From NCBI RefSeq assembly GCF_000006565.2, contig NC_031478.1, positions 5,170,212 through 5,234,211 on the forward strand: 64,000 bases of DNA, given 5' to 3'. Shown one piece after another: positions 1-14,354 of this stretch. The notes beneath the pieces were generated by a model. It saw nothing but the letters and a program-made list of their open reading frames with translations, had not been told where the DNA came from and made no database searches. A program made the translations under genes and the position numbers. Position 1 is the stretch's first letter, and every line of letters begins with the position of its first letter. Origin of the DNA: Toxoplasma gondii ME49 (taxonomy: Eukaryota; Apicomplexa; Conoidasida; Eucoccidiorida; Sarcocystidae).

Positions 1-3000
1 CGTGTACTCCATCGAAGACGGTCGCTTCCTGTGGCAGCATGGATCGGATGTCATCGGATCCTAGGCATATGCGCAAGACATAGAGAGCGAAAACGGTTCA
101 TGTTTTGGAAAATTGAGGATTTTTCAGGGGTCGTGCGCGACTTGTTCTCCCTCAGTGCGTTATGTGTTCTTTTGTCATTGTCACAGCACACGGTTGTATT
201 ATCTCTGGACAAAGGACCCGAGGTTCAGAGTTCTTTAACTACATGAGTGCTGCTCCAATGAATTGCTGACTACAGCAAGTAGATGTGGAAGCAAACAAGA
301 GATCGGAGCGGCCGACAAATCCGTGTTATTCCAGTGACACCGTCCTCGAGTCATGGGAATTGAAATGCACAAGAAGACGAAAGAAGCAGTGTTTTTCTCC
401 AAAAACGGAAAAGCGGCGAGGAAACTCTACACTTTCCCGGTGATATTTCTCTGCACCGCAGACAATCAAGAGGACGCTAGTTTTTGAAAAGAAGGAAACA
501 ACACAAGAGTCAGAGCTGGTGATGAGGCGCGGAAACAGCGGTCCTTACAAAGTGGCTTCCACAGATCCAGCGTGCATTTCAACTACCAGTGCAGAAAAAC
601 TTTCCCTTTTATTAAGTTTCGTTCTAGCTACTTTTCGAGCAACCCTCTTTCCTGTGAGTCGTGAGAGGCATCATGTGGAAACAATCCTGGGAAGTAGAGC
701 ACTTCTCCACTTTACAAAAGTCAGACAAACGGAGCGCGCCTTTCACTGGACGATTGAGTGTCGCGAAGTCTTATCCTTCGTTTATATACCATCGAGTGTA
801 CGATACAGTAGCCCAGAGTCCTGGGTACTCTAGTGCATATATGTGTAGAAGTACATTTGTATCCATTCCACAGGTATGGGTCATCTTGATTATGTCATGC
901 GTAGCACCTCCAGGTGATGCGCACCACTTAAGGTGGTTCTGTGGCTCTGTCGCAATTCGCTGAATAGAACAGACGCGTGTTTCTTAGGTCCTTCTGTCGA
1001 CGCTCGAGCCTACCTCTGAAGACGTTTTCTAGGTAAATCCATTGTTTCTGAACTTGGAGAAGCCATTCGATCGCTTCGGAAATGTGTGCGAGCGTCGTTT
1101 CCCAGTAGTCAACTTCGTCTTTGAAGGGCAGGTGGTACTGGTTCGACTTCATCACGCTCAGCGCGAGGATGTTCTCTTCGAGGATGTTGAACAGGTCGTC
1201 GTTGCTCTTGAGCTTGAGCAACATGTCTTTGTGGGGACCAATGTCGAGCTGCATGTTCTTCCACGTCGAGGCGATCTCTTGAAGAGCAGTTTCGATTTTG
1301 AACTCTTTGCGAGCTTCGTCCGCCAAGCGGCCGATGAGATCTGGACCAATCCGAGAGAACCATCGACCGAGCGCTTGCAAGGCCAAGCCATGTTTTTTGC
1401 GCAAACGCCAAGCATCTATTGAATTGATCAGGTGCTGCCTCGCGTCTCAGGTGTTCCAAATCCGCAGCGAAATGAAGCCTCCGACACAAAAGAAGTGTGC
1501 TCAAGTCAACAGATGGGTAGGGGTCCTCTGTGTCCGCGCATAATGAGGTTCAAAGTGTAGGTGCTTTGCATGCATCTGAAACCCTATATCCTAGACGGGA
1601 ACAAAGACCAGTCCCTTCTCTCACCGGCTCGCCGGACCAAATCAAGCTGGACGACGGAATTGAGAGTGAACTCCTTAGAATGGGGATCGAAAGGCTCAGC
1701 AACTTCCTTCTTGAGACGCAGCCAGTGTCGCTCTCTCAGCGCCTGCAGTCCCACACAGTCCAGAGAACCGCACACCATCACGCGAGTAAGGTGTGATTTC
1801 GCATGTTCTGAAACGGCTTCATTCGAAGTCGTGAAAGTGAAATGGAAGACACAGGCAGAGGCGAGGCACTTCAAATACGCGAGGACAGCCACTGAGATTT
1901 CCTCAGATGTCCAAATCTTGAGGCCGTTCTTCTCACTAACTACTAAACAGTGAAGAATGTGTGTCGAAGAAGCGCCGATCGGTCAGGCCGACACTGGGCT
2001 GTGCAGGAAGACTCTAAATTGGTATTTTCCTGACTTCAGTAACTACACGGACTGCGCAGGTGACAGCCGAGCTGCCGCACATCAGCTCAAAAGTCTAGTG
2101 ACTTCCTTCTCATGGACGGCTTATGTCGAGAGTCGCACCGGGCTGCGCAAGTTGCTGATGAGAGGCAGTCCCTTCCGGAATTGGTCGACTTCTTGCTGGC
2201 ACTTCCGCCAGATGGGCCAAGTGCGAATTTCCTTCATCTTCACCAGTCTACCCTGGAAGGCATCAGCCGTCAGCTCTAGGTCAGACATGCTCAGATCGTA
2301 CAGCGCCTTCATCTTGATTCGGTTCCACTCGGACTCCCATTGTTCCTTGAACAACGAAGTCAAAGATAAAACAAAAGCAGACAAGGCGCTCAAACTACGG
2401 ATGGCGAAACCACTCAATCAATGAGGCACGACGAGCTTACCAAGGCATTCGAATCTACCAATACATATGTGGAACACTGCACAGGCATTCAATTGCGTTT
2501 GCGAACTTACCGCCAGAGTCCATATATCAGTCAGCATTTGGAAGTCGCTCTCCATTTTCGCTAGTTCCTTGTACTGCATGGCTTCTAGTTCGAAGAATTC
2601 AAGTTTCGGCTTGAGTCGCTCTTCGCTGTCGCGGAGCTTCTGGACTTCTCCCCTGTACAGGGCAATTGTATTGAAGGCGATCTGCGAGTCGTAGTTGAAG
2701 GCAACGCCATCGAAGGGCGCAGAAGCACTGAACTGCTTGAATAGGTCAGCGGCCTGTTTCCCGACAGCCTGCATCAGCATCTCGATGTCCGCTGCCATAG
2801 ACTTCTTCGTCCTACAGAAGACACATCGGGGAAGGAAGTGAGGCGCGGTGCTGAAGGATAAACAGCGTCATAAGTGGTACCAGCGAGCTTCGTAGGAGAA
2901 GAACAGACAAAGAAGCTACTGTCGAAGAACGAATGCACGAAGAGTCTATCTCCATGCACAGACGGGAGAAAAAGTTCAAGCTAGAAATGTTTTTCCTCCA

Positions 3001-4668
3001 CAATGCGTCAGGGTCAGTCCCGGCGTGTCACACTTCCCAACTAGTCACACAGCATTAATCATGTTAAAACTAACTTTTTTAAGGACGTACTTGTTGAGCA
3101 TGACTTCCGTCTCCTCCAGCATGGATTCAAACTGCTGCGCTCTAGGGCGAAGCGACTGCAGCTTGGTGTCTTCGAACTCAGGAATTTGAACTAGAGAGAG
3201 TAACGTAGAGCAAACACGTATTTTCTTTTGTCAAGAAAGTCTACACATCAACCTGTCACCCCTATCGCTGAGGAACGCAGCTCAGGTTACGGTCGCCACA
3301 GGCGTTTTGATTACGTAAGGTCGTTTTTAACGATCTGCTTTGCGCAGTTGTAAGAGACGATTCGAGAGACTGGAGGCGAAGATAACGTCGAGAGAAAAGC
3401 TAATCCAAACGTCTGTTAAGATGCACTTCATGCGTGGAGGAAGCATGGCAATGCGTTCGATGCTGGAGTGCATATCCGAATGCACTCAAATTCAGTGCAT
3501 ATAAGTGTATACGGAGAATGGCGTGATGGTAGATGTGTGTTGGAGCGAAACCAAATCGGGACGCAATATTTGCAGTTAGACACTTGGGCTTGCATCCACA
3601 GCGCTGGAAAAGAATTCATTGCCAGCGTATATGGACTGAACCATGGAGGTGCAAATAGAGACGCCACGTTAGGACCATGGAGAGATCGAGGCGTACGAGT
3701 TGACGTCAACAGCTACCTTCCGAGGTAAAGAAATCTGTCGCTGTTGACGTGAACAGTGGCACAAAGCAAGGGCAGAGAGACCGATAGGGAGACGCTTGCA
3801 GCTACTTGGTTTCGTCTAACGCGATACACACCTAGCTCGACAAGTAGGTAGGAAGACAGAACCAGAAAAATGCTGAGACAGGCAGATCAACGGCAAGTTC
3901 GCTTAAGATGGCACCTGCGATAGCTTCCACACACACATCGAAGCGGCTTTCTTGATTTCTGTGCTTACCATCCAGCTCTGCAAGTTTTGCGAATTGCTCC
4001 TCGATAGGACGTATGCGGTCTTCGAGGTACGGAATATCAGCTTTGCATCTGTGCCAGAGATTCAGTTTCTCTCGAATTTCCTCTGTCGTCGTCGGCACCT
4101 GCCTCAAACGCTCAGCGTTCGCTGCAAAGGATGCACAGAGAGTTAAACGAAGAAAAATGAAGGCATTCTGAAAGGGCGACAGGGGAATCGAGACCGAGGA
4201 GTATGAGTGGAGAAAACTATAGAGCGTATCCGCGAGGAGTGAAGGACTGAAATGCCGAAGGAGGAAAAAAGAGGAAGCAGAGGCAAGGGCAGCTGACAGC
4301 AAGGAACCACGAGCAAAAGACGCTACAAGGAAGAATTGGTTTCTCTGCCGGTGATGATCGAAGAATGTCGCTCTGTCCTCTGTCAGTAGAAATTCAATTT
4401 CTCTTGAGAAACTGACAATTGGAAAGGGTGATTCGATTTCTGCTCCCACGAGTTTGCATAGCAAAGCAAGTTGCAGTTCTTACACGTGAAGTACGCCAGG
4501 AGGTTGTCAGCTTCCAAAAGCGCATTCCTATGCAAGTAGGCCACCAACTGAGCTTGCCACTGTTGGCAATGCTTCATCAAAGCTTGTTTCAAAAGCGTGA
4601 AATCCGCCTCTAAGAAGCACAGCGTAATCTGCGGAAAAACAAAGACGGGTGACCTGCGTGTTCATACG

Positions 4669-4708
<40 letters not shown>

Positions 4709-7700
4709 TATGTCTATTTAGGAATGCGTGCAGATGTCGAGAGCATACAAGCACTTGCGAAATCATGCAGAAGTGTTGCAGACGCCATTCGCCAGTACGT
4801 GAAGCCCAGTTTCCCGAACCGTCCACACGTTGGGCAGAAAAATGACACCTTACGAGAGCGGTTTAAATGAGTATATAGCCATGCACAGGAGCAGCTGAAA
4901 CATCGCGACAGGTAGAGACAGCATATATGCTATTCACCACTACTTAGACCTGAACCACTTTCGACATGACGATGCGTATATGAGCGCATGAAGCTGCTGC
5001 ACTAAACGTCGCAAATTGCTCGAAAAAGTGGATCTGATATCCGATGACTTCGTCATGTAGTCGCGTTTGACGGCCTCATGTCGTCTGCAAGTATGTCGTC
5101 TGCCATGTAGCGAATTAAAACTTGTCCACTTCAGCTCCGAAAAAGAATATCCGTTTCGAGAACGTTATATTGTTCACCCCATTACCTTGAATTCCTCTTG
5201 CTGAATGTCTGCCTGGAGCTCCTTGTACCTTTGGATATTTGTGCAGATGACTGGAAGAGGTCGTTCCGTTCTGGCGTACTTTCTAATAATATCTTCCTTG
5301 TTCTGTGAAACGATCGGGTGGTAGTTGTTATGCCACCACTTGAGTCTCTCCTGTAGTTTCAACGCGCAGTTCGCCATGCCTTTCATAATCTGCCAAAAAA
5401 CAAACAAGCGAATACAAATATGCTCGCAATGTTTCCTCGACTCCGATACAGCCATATATCATTTTCTCTTCAGCTCTAAAAGTCATTTTTCCCCGTGTAA
5501 CTACATATCTACATGTATATATCTATACATCCACATGCACATATGCATCCATGGTACGTGTACGAGGGAATTAACAGCCAGTTCTGCGTAAGCAACTGAA
5601 TCAAGTTCTGACCTGAACGACTATGCGGACACAGTCGTCATCCTTGGAAATCATTGCATAGAAAGTCGACAGTTGCTTTTTTCCCTCCGCCTTAGGTTCT
5701 CCCTCCGCTCGATGCTCCTCTGCATACACAGATTCGAAGTGGAATACCCCGTGAAAGACAAAATGCAATAGGCTGAAAGCGAGCTGCACGAAAGCTCTAT
5801 ATCCGGTGTCGTTCTCGACGTGTACCTCTCTCCGAGTTGTCGTCGTCTGGAAATTCGCTGTCTCTTTCCCTGGATGATCAGGAACACAAAAGTACGCGTG
5901 AGCTCAAATCAGCACACACGCCCGCGCGGAGTCGAGAAGGCAACTCAATCAGACGCCGAGCCTTTCTTGTGGACGGACGGGAACTAACCCCCATTTCACT
6001 CGACGGTGGTCGGTACTACAGTTAGCAGGGCGGCAGAGTGTCGCTGCAAACTCACCTGAGAGTCTGGAGATACTCCCAGAGACGCGGGACGACGTGGAGA
6101 GTGAGACACAAATCCTTGCAGACAACTTGCAGGAGCTCTTTGAGGTCTGCCATGGTTGGCTTGAAATCCATGCGGTTGTGACTGTCCAGCACAGCGTAGA
6201 CTTTGAACAAGGGAGCCACGTCAACGGTGCTGTTTTTACCATCAGCCGGGTTTAGTACTTTCGACAATTCCTAAACCAAAAAAACCGGAGAGATAGAAGA
6301 AAACATTTGGCATGCTCTGCTCGGAGGTTGAGAGTTCCGTGGAACACAGAGGATCTGTATGCTGTCTAGGGGTCGATGAATCGTATTGCCCACCTAGGAT
6401 TGTAAATGCCATCTCTTCAAATGTTCTGTGGCTACAAGCGCGAGGGTCTCGAGACTATACTCAAACAAGCGCCAGTATCTACGAGGTGTACAGGGGAAGT
6501 CTCTCCAGTCTCGCGGTTCTACATCAGGTGAAAAGTTTCGCGGGCCGAATCTGCTGGACCCGAGTTCCACTTCAAGGTGCTCTGCAGAGATGCCTCCCGT
6601 TCCTATTTGTGATCTGCCTCTCTTTCTGGCATGCTATGTCGGACAAGACGGAGTGAAGAAATAACCAGTGGTGTCAGGCAGCGGCGGAGCAAGGGTCAGT
6701 TTTCTTTGTTATGGTGATCCTGGAAAGTGAACTTCCACGCATTGAAAGGAGTGTCATCCTCACCTGCAGCGAAGTTCGCACGGCCTTCTTCAGGGCATCC
6801 CCCACTCGCTTGTCCACCTTCTCAACATACATTTTCCACTCTCGCTGTATCTCGGGAGGATGGTCCTCGAACAGCTGCAGGAAAACACAGCAGGCGCACA
6901 GAGGCGTATCAAGAGCCCCGCTGAAGATCATGAGTGGCAAAAGGTGCTTTACACAGGGAAAACGATAAATCTGAAAGGCTAAGACAAACGATAACGACGA
7001 CACCTTGCTGTCCAGCGCACCCGCTGAGAGTCCTGCAGAACCGCAGAGATGCCTGCATGTGCTTCAGACAAGTATGCCTCCATCTCGACTTTCTTAGCGG
7101 CTTGTGCCTGGCGGAATTCTTCATCCGCGTAGATTTTCCGCCGATCAATGGAAAGAAAATGCAACTCGGAAATGCCCTTGCAGTGATTTAAAATTGTCTG
7201 GTGGTTCGTCTGGAACCGGCGGACAAAGCCGTAGACAACCTGGCATTCTCTGCACGTGTCACGGACGAAAAACTCCTTGATTCCCTGCAAGGAAACCATA
7301 CGCAGATGGCCACTGTCTCGTGGGTCCTACATTTGTCTCTGAACAGCCTCACCACAACAAGCTATCCCACCTGCCACACACACTGTCACGCGTTTGGCGG
7401 GGGTGCGTTGTGGCGCAGCGCCTGAAAATGAAGTGTAGTCAAGTCACTCGCCACAGCGTTTTCAACGAAAGAGAAAGGAAACTCTTAAACGGGTCTTTGT
7501 TCAAGGGTAGAATTTCAGTTCCTACTTTTGAGTTCCATGTCAGCTTTTGAATTCCAGGTGCGACTTTCTTGTCTAGCGTCTTGATGTGTTGCTGAAAGAG
7601 CCTTCGCTCATCTGGCTGCAAAGAACATAACATGCACACAGATCGGCGAGAGCGACTGAACGCTTTTTCTTGCCTCGCTTTACCGTCGCATGTATCAGTA

Positions 7701-10700
7701 GAAATACACATTCGATAGCAACAAATATATGTCGTTTACAATGCAAAAAGTATGTATGTGCATGGATGCCAAGGCTGACAAGTGAACTGGGACGCGTACG
7801 GGTGAGGCCTTCCAGATGTCCGGACACAAAGCGCTAACGTTTTTTGAAGACAAGTCATTCAAGGATGGAACACTCCAGTTTCTCATGAAGGAAGTCTATG
7901 ACAAGATGTGGCTTGTCATGTGCTTGTTTCCTTGCGGAAGTGCAGGTGACGCACCGCTATAGTCTCTAGGGTGAGATTATATTCTCTAACTACGCGAAGG
8001 ACATGCTCGCGAAGAGCCATCAATTTATCGCGTTGTCGCAGCATTTCATGGGCTGCATAAGGCAGATTGATCCCTTGGTTATGCATCTTCTGCCAGAAGT
8101 ACGCCTCTTGGAGATTCTTCAGCAACGTCTTATCGAAGTTGCTTTCCAGCTGTCCGCCTGGGGACAAAAAACAGGCTCGAGAGAACATCGATCCCCCCCG
8201 TCCTGGAAGTGCTCTGGGAAGAGCCATCTTCAACGGTCTACGCATCCAGCGGTATCCCTCTCCGGCGGATCGACAGTCGCATGCAGTCCATCGACAAAGA
8301 CAACAGCGCAAGACCACTCCCCTTTTCTGTAAGTCTACGGTGTGTGCACGCACGCGTTTGAAGTAGTCGGTCGCGCGACAGGCCAGCCTGTGTGGTCTTC
8401 AGAGGAAGTTGGAGAGCTCGCGACGATTCTGGCTATATACGGACCAAGATATTGAGGATGTGTCTAAAGTGTCTATTCTCGTATGGAGATACAGTGGCAC
8501 GCATAAGCTTTTTCGGTAGCGCCAGAGACAGTGGACGCATTCTTGGCAGCTGTGTCTACACGACAGTGAAGGCGTATAACAGGGATGTGGCTCCTTAGAA
8601 CCTATAGTCGTCAGCCACGAACAAAAAGTCGGAATCGCTGGTTCATACGTACAGGGTTTAACAAAGACGCCCTATTTGTTGGTTGAGGAAGTGAAGAAAT
8701 GAGTTTTTAAAGATATCTAGGAGCTAGCCATATCAGGCAACCTCCACGATTTCCGTTTCGCATAAATAAAACGTGCATTTCCTAGACTCACCCCTGCCAC
8801 GGGAAAGAATATTTGCGTCCGCCCGGATCAACAAAGGCCGTTCTAGGCTCTTCGCCAGTGCCGCAGTGTTCCCATCAAGGGCGTTCAGCTCTTGGGTCCA
8901 CTCCTCGAAGGATTGCTCTGTGAAAGACTGTACGCATGCGGCCGATTGCCAGTTGCATGACAGAGCAAACGGATTCCTGAGACGGGACAGTACCGGAAGC
9001 CGTCTGATCGAGAGAGTCTAGCGAGACGCTAGACGGCACCCGCGATTAATGGGGTTCCTAGGTGTCTAAACAGTGCCAGTATTCAGGCTGCTCTAAAATC
9101 TGAAGTCATCCACAATGGTGGTTTAGAATATTCTGTGAATGTTGATGGTACGTGTCCCTTCAAAAACTAAGCAAGCTCTTGGGGCAAATGCCTTGTAGGC
9201 GAACTCGAGACACAGGCGCATGTAACTCACGGAATCCGCTCGACCCCACTAACACCCTATGCTTGATTACTTAGCTCACGTTTAGCAACAGACTATGATG
9301 TCGTTGTTTTCTCCGACGCATGGATACATGCACACATACACCCCCATATAGACACAAATGAATATGCACGTACGTCCACACCTGAGGAGGTGGAAGACTA
9401 CATATAAACGGAAAGTCCGCCAGAGATCCCTGCCTCCTTACAACGAGCATAGAGCGAATGCTGTTGAAGTTCTCCCGTGCGACTTCTGCCTCTCTACATG
9501 AAGGCAAGTAGTGCATGGAGTCGAGTGTGTCCATCTGATTCTGAATCTTCAAGATCAGCCCACGGGCCCACAGGCCGAGGCCTGCATGTGGTGGATGCTG
9601 ATAGGGAACAGAAAGAGACTGAGTCGGATTTTTCCGAATGTACTCAAATTGCCGTTTTACGAGAGTGAGATCCTGCGAAGGAAAAAATGGAGATGCAAAT
9701 TGAGACGAGGCAGAAACAACTTTCACAGAGAAACTTGGAAGACTAGGATGACGTCCTATCTCTCGGAATGACCGTGTAACCAATCGTTGGAACTGTTGTG
9801 TCCATGAGTGAGTCTGGAACGTTTTCTTGATTTCGTTATCTAGACGGAGATAGACAAACTACATGACGAACGCGATTCCAGCGGAGACAAGACCAAGTTG
9901 GGAACCGTGAGAGGTTACGTCGTGCTTTCCGCGCGCAGACGCTCGTCACCTTTCCTTCGCTTCTGCAGAACGTACCTGTATGAAAAGAGTCCATACATCT
10001 GCACTTTTCTTCTCAAGAAATTTTTTGATTCGCGTACGCTTTGCCAGCAAATAGAAAGCATCGTAAACCTGGCACGCTCCGTCGACTGTCTGGACGCCCT
10101 CTAAGGCTGACGTGATGACATTTTTGTACATGAACTCGAGGTCCTTAACCTGTAAGAAAAACCGTCCGTAAAGATATGTAATTCTTTGATAAAATCAGAC
10201 CAAGGTCTCCGACCGCTAGGCCGCTAACAATAGAAATGCTGAACTTCCAAGCCCCCAGATATCGCATTTACGCTAATGGCTCGGTTGCATACGAGTGTAT
10301 ATATATAAATACAACTATGTACGAGGTGATATATAGAGGGGATTTCAAAAAGAGGTTTCAGGAATGTCAGATGTTTTGGATGTCCTTCCTTCAGAGGCTT
10401 GAGTAGACCGTACTCGGTGAACGGGCAGTCGATTGAGTTGCTATGTGGACTCTGCGTATCGTTAGGACGAACACGTACAGCCCGATGTGATACACATGTC
10501 AGACGGCGTCCAGCACACTGCGTGGAGATGATTCGGCTAGTGCCTTCTGCGCGAAACGGAGGCGCGTCCCGTCTCGAGATGAGGAACTGCAGGGTCTCTC
10601 GTGACGTTCACCTGATTTTTGAAAACTGCAAAGTCGTCATGCCACCGTGCGGCTTTCACATCGAGCACAAAGTAGTCCAGATCACGTAGTCTTCGTAGTC

Positions 10701-13700
10701 CTTTAGCGAAGGAGTCCTCGATTTCATAGATGCTTCTTGTTACTTCTTTGCAACGTAGTCCTCCGAATAGTGGCAAGACGATTTGCTGGGCGCGAGTGTT
10801 GAAGTGTCTTTGGCACTCACAGACTTCTAGCAAGTCGCAACACCTTTGGACAAAGGCATCGATCTGAGAGGGAGACGAGGCACGAACAGGCATGGGCGTT
10901 CGAGACGCAAACTAGATGGAGGATCAAACACAAGATTTCGGAATGTGGGTTGCTTGTGACCCGCCGAAAATGATGGTGCGCTTTCGCTTGACATCCATTT
11001 TCAGGATACCAGAAGAACAACGATGGGGTCATGGCTACGATTGATCAACAAGAAAGCGAACTGAAAGTCTAATCTCTCCCCACCTCGGCAAAAACAGCTC
11101 CTTCAGGAAAGTCCCATTCACGTCCTTGACTGTAGCGCTTGACCAGTTTGCACATCGGTTGGTAAAGCCCTTTCCACGCTCTTCCGCATTCTATTGACTG
11201 CTCAAGAGACGTCATTGCATCATCGACCACGCCGCTCCATATGGAATTGAGATCGATGGCAGCTTGGCACCGTTTTATCACTTCGGAAGAGATTTTTCTC
11301 AGCAGACCTAGGCAGGCCACCGAAATGGACAGAAGAGAAAAGGACGTCACGGACAGGCGAATCCCTTCCAACCTACAGAACGAGACGCTGTATTTAGCAG
11401 ACTGTGAACACCGTTGAACGAATGGCTCTATGTCCAGCGACAGAAAAGGGAAGAGACACCGAAGACACGAAGACCCGTTCGGGTCTTGAAAGAAAGTGCT
11501 TTCTGTTCTTGCCGCCCAGGTGATCATCTTCCGTCACGGCGTCTGCCAGAAACCTAGAGAGGTGCCCTTTCAAAGTATGCCTCCAACAGCGGAGCTAAAA
11601 ACTACAGAGAAATATCAATACAGCGCAATTGGTTAACTGTTGTTGATCCTGCAAACACATCTAGGCACTTCGACACGGTTCGAGTTCCAACTGTTTCAAC
11701 TCGTAGTCTACGAGTGAACTGGACCGGTACATTTGTTGCAAGGCTTCGTCTACATGTGGACCCTATGATTTTCTCTGATATTCCCTTTGGTAGTCTCCTT
11801 CCTCAAATGTTAGCCAGTACGGAAAACACGGATCGAGCTCTCCTTGCCGTTGCACCTGTTCACTATCTGGTTGCAACTTCACACCTGAAATGCGGTCGGA
11901 TGTGTTGTAGTAGGTAGATGTTGACCAGATCATTCGGACCGAGTTCAGAAGCTGTCGTAGAATGGAGGGAATCTCCTTTGGTTTCGCCTGCGCCAACTTC
12001 TCGGATGGCTTCTCTAGAGCTGACAGAAACCTCAGATTGTCTTCTGCCTCCAGGGATGCCTGCTCAACATCCGCTTGAACGACTCTACCGAAGCGCATAA
12101 ATACATCAACCACAGGCAGCGCTGTCCGCTAGTTTTTAGTAACCTGTGGTAGACCTGCAGTTTTGGCAGAGGTCTCCACTTCAAAACTTGACTGGAACCG
12201 ACAACAGTTAGAGCAGTCGTCACTTATCTCATATGCATTTCTCCTAAATCCCATCCAGCCGAAAAGACTTCCACGTAAGACTCATCGCATACTGCGTGGC
12301 CGGTGATGCCACAAGCGTCAGGTGTATCAACATGTCTACCTGGTCCAGCATCCACCATATCAATGTGTCGCATTTGTTGTCCGAATGTTTTCTCCAAACT
12401 TTTTCAGCGGGCTCTGCCGCAAATAGTGTCTCTGATGCGAACCTGAATTGTTTCAAGTAGGTTGACTTCGAGCGTTCAAGCAGCTGAAAGATTCTCTGAA
12501 CAGCTTGACTTTTGAACTGCTCCATCAATCGGGAGAAGTTCACAGCCCGCTCCCTCCAAAAACGGATCTCGTCAAGGTGGCCTGTATTGTCTGCTTCTTG
12601 AGTAGTATCCTGCATCAGCCTCACCCAATAGATACATGTACATAGTGTGTTGCCTGCTACCTTCTTGATTTTCAGGGATGGAACGCAAAAGTATGTTTCC
12701 CCGACGGACACTTCCTGTCCGTAGCACATGTCCGTTTAGGCCCTTCCTACCTAGTATTCGCCTAACGTAGAAATAGCCCCGTGTGTACATCCATGTCTAG
12801 GTGCCTTCTTCGCCTGCCACAGTAGCTAGGAATTCAGCATCCACAAGGGAACTTGCCATCAGAATCGTGGATGGCCGCTATAGTCTAACGGCATGACTTC
12901 TACAAAATCCCTCACTGCCGTACACTACACCGTGCCATGTGTTTACCGTGTTGCCTCTTGAACCGCTGTTACAGATCCGCGCCACCGCGATCCCCGCTGC
13001 TTCTCGCTCTGTGTACTATGTAGGCAGAGTGCAAAATTGACGTTCAACAGAGGAGTTCCTGTTCTATCTGCTGGGTCGTGGGGCGTGTGAGTTTTCTGTT
13101 GCTGCTTTTCAAAAGAATCACCTGAACCATCATGACTTCTTTGATCTGGCGAGTCCAGTGGATGACCGTTGCCTCCAAGCGCTGGACGAGATCCTTGTCC
13201 TTCAACGCTACTTCCAAGTCTGACAAGTCGTCGATAGGGACGTACAACAGAGTCGCGCCTTTCGCTTTGTAGATGTTCTCAGTTACCGTAGCCAAGAATC
13301 GTTGCAGCTGCATACGGCAGAATCGAATGACCAGCAAAGTGGTTCATGCGCTTCTTGTCATTCGGGCTCTGCAGAGGTCGGCGACGACGGTTCCTGATCT
13401 ACCACAGTGGATTTGTACAAGTAGGCACATAGAAGCTACCTATTGTAGATGCAAATTAAACTGGATCTCCCTACTTCGACGTCGAAAAGCTAATATTTCT
13501 CGTGATTGCTGGAGTGAATGATTGCTTGTACATTTGCAAAATTGGAGTGGTAGTGATCCCCTATAACTGTAAGGTAGATGGGATTCTGAAGCCGCGTGGC
13601 ACCACGTATACGCCCACTTTAAAAAGTGAAGCAGCACAGTCAGCATCTCCAAACACTCTTGAATGTTCAAGATCGGAGGACCGGCTCTTGAGAGCGTTTC

Positions 13701-14354
13701 GGCTTCTTCAGTGGAAGCGAGCGTTTGGCATGTAATCGTATCTCTGATACGTGACGAACAGTATAGGCGGCGCACAGGTCCAGGACCCCGGCAATCCACC
13801 AAGAACGGAAGACTTTGCTGTCTCTTCATCTCTTTGCTAGGTACCTGTCCCGTGAAGTCTTTGCGAATAGTCTCGGGCCAACCATGCTCCTTCATAGAAA
13901 GAGGAACGTAGACTCCGCCTATGAGTGTCAGCAGATATTTCAACATGTCCCCGCGGATGCAGGTAAAGAACACTTGCTCGTTCAAGTTCACAGCCGTGAT
14001 CGGGGTCGACGTTCGCTTCGCGAAGAAGACGAACTCGTCGATTTCTGCAGAGCGAACATCCTCAGGGATCCGGTTTCTGACGAAGCGAAGGTGAGGTGCC
14101 CCGTCAGCGGGCTTGTCAAAATGCACGAAAAGTCTGGCTTGCGTCGCATCCTGGCACCACGCCAGGAACGATTCGCCGTAAGCTGGTGACCAGTGCTCCT
14201 CAGCGTCAAAAGTTGAGAACGGCAACCGAGGCTTCAGCCAGGCGGCGCAAGCATCGGCGTCCAGAAGGACCCTTTCGGTTGACCCATTTTCTAGGAACCC
14301 GGATTCACCGGTCTCCGTGGTGCGTCCAGACCCGTACCCACCGACAGCGCTCAT
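1..14354 (-). CDS. Axonemal dynein heavy chain, N-terminal part (3' end beyond window)
   Basis: Motor subunit of an axonemal dynein, expected in the flagella of male gametes. The ATG at 14354 opens 25 exons, read downwards: 14354-13845, 13307-13122, 12609-12443, 12084-11885, 11307-11084, 10863-10612, 10149-9976, 9672-9442, 8927-8792, 8157-7955, 7615-7526, 7284-7021, 6874-6764, 6270-6056, 5869-5826, 5719-5613, 5389-5186, 4628-4484, 4121-3969, 3190-3091, 2811-2511, 2345-2139, 1742-1625, 1340-1014 and 60-1 (cut by the edge). All junctions are GT-AG and keep phase, giving about 1,576 residues. The tail domain (DHC_N1) holds the family hallmark VIHWTRQIKEV in exon 2. The linker (DHC_N2) begins around residue 1,240, with RHW in exon 23, WIYLENVF in exon 24 and DDIRSMLPQE in exon 25. 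The AAA motor lies outside the window. From memory of the family the tail looks most like the inner-arm DNAH2 type; this is inference. The exon 8 donor could instead be at 9382. Confidence 0.95.
4675..4703. repeat. (TA)n microsatellite in a dynein intron
   Basis: An uninterrupted TA run of about 29 bases in the intron between dynein exons 17 and 18. It is the only long TA run in the first 39 kb; the others lie in the right part of the window. Confidence 0.9.

Noticed and set aside
12880..12955. Possible tRNA-like A box (TATAGTCTAACGG)
   Set aside because: No matching B box and no cloverleaf stems can be drawn; it lies in a dynein intron.
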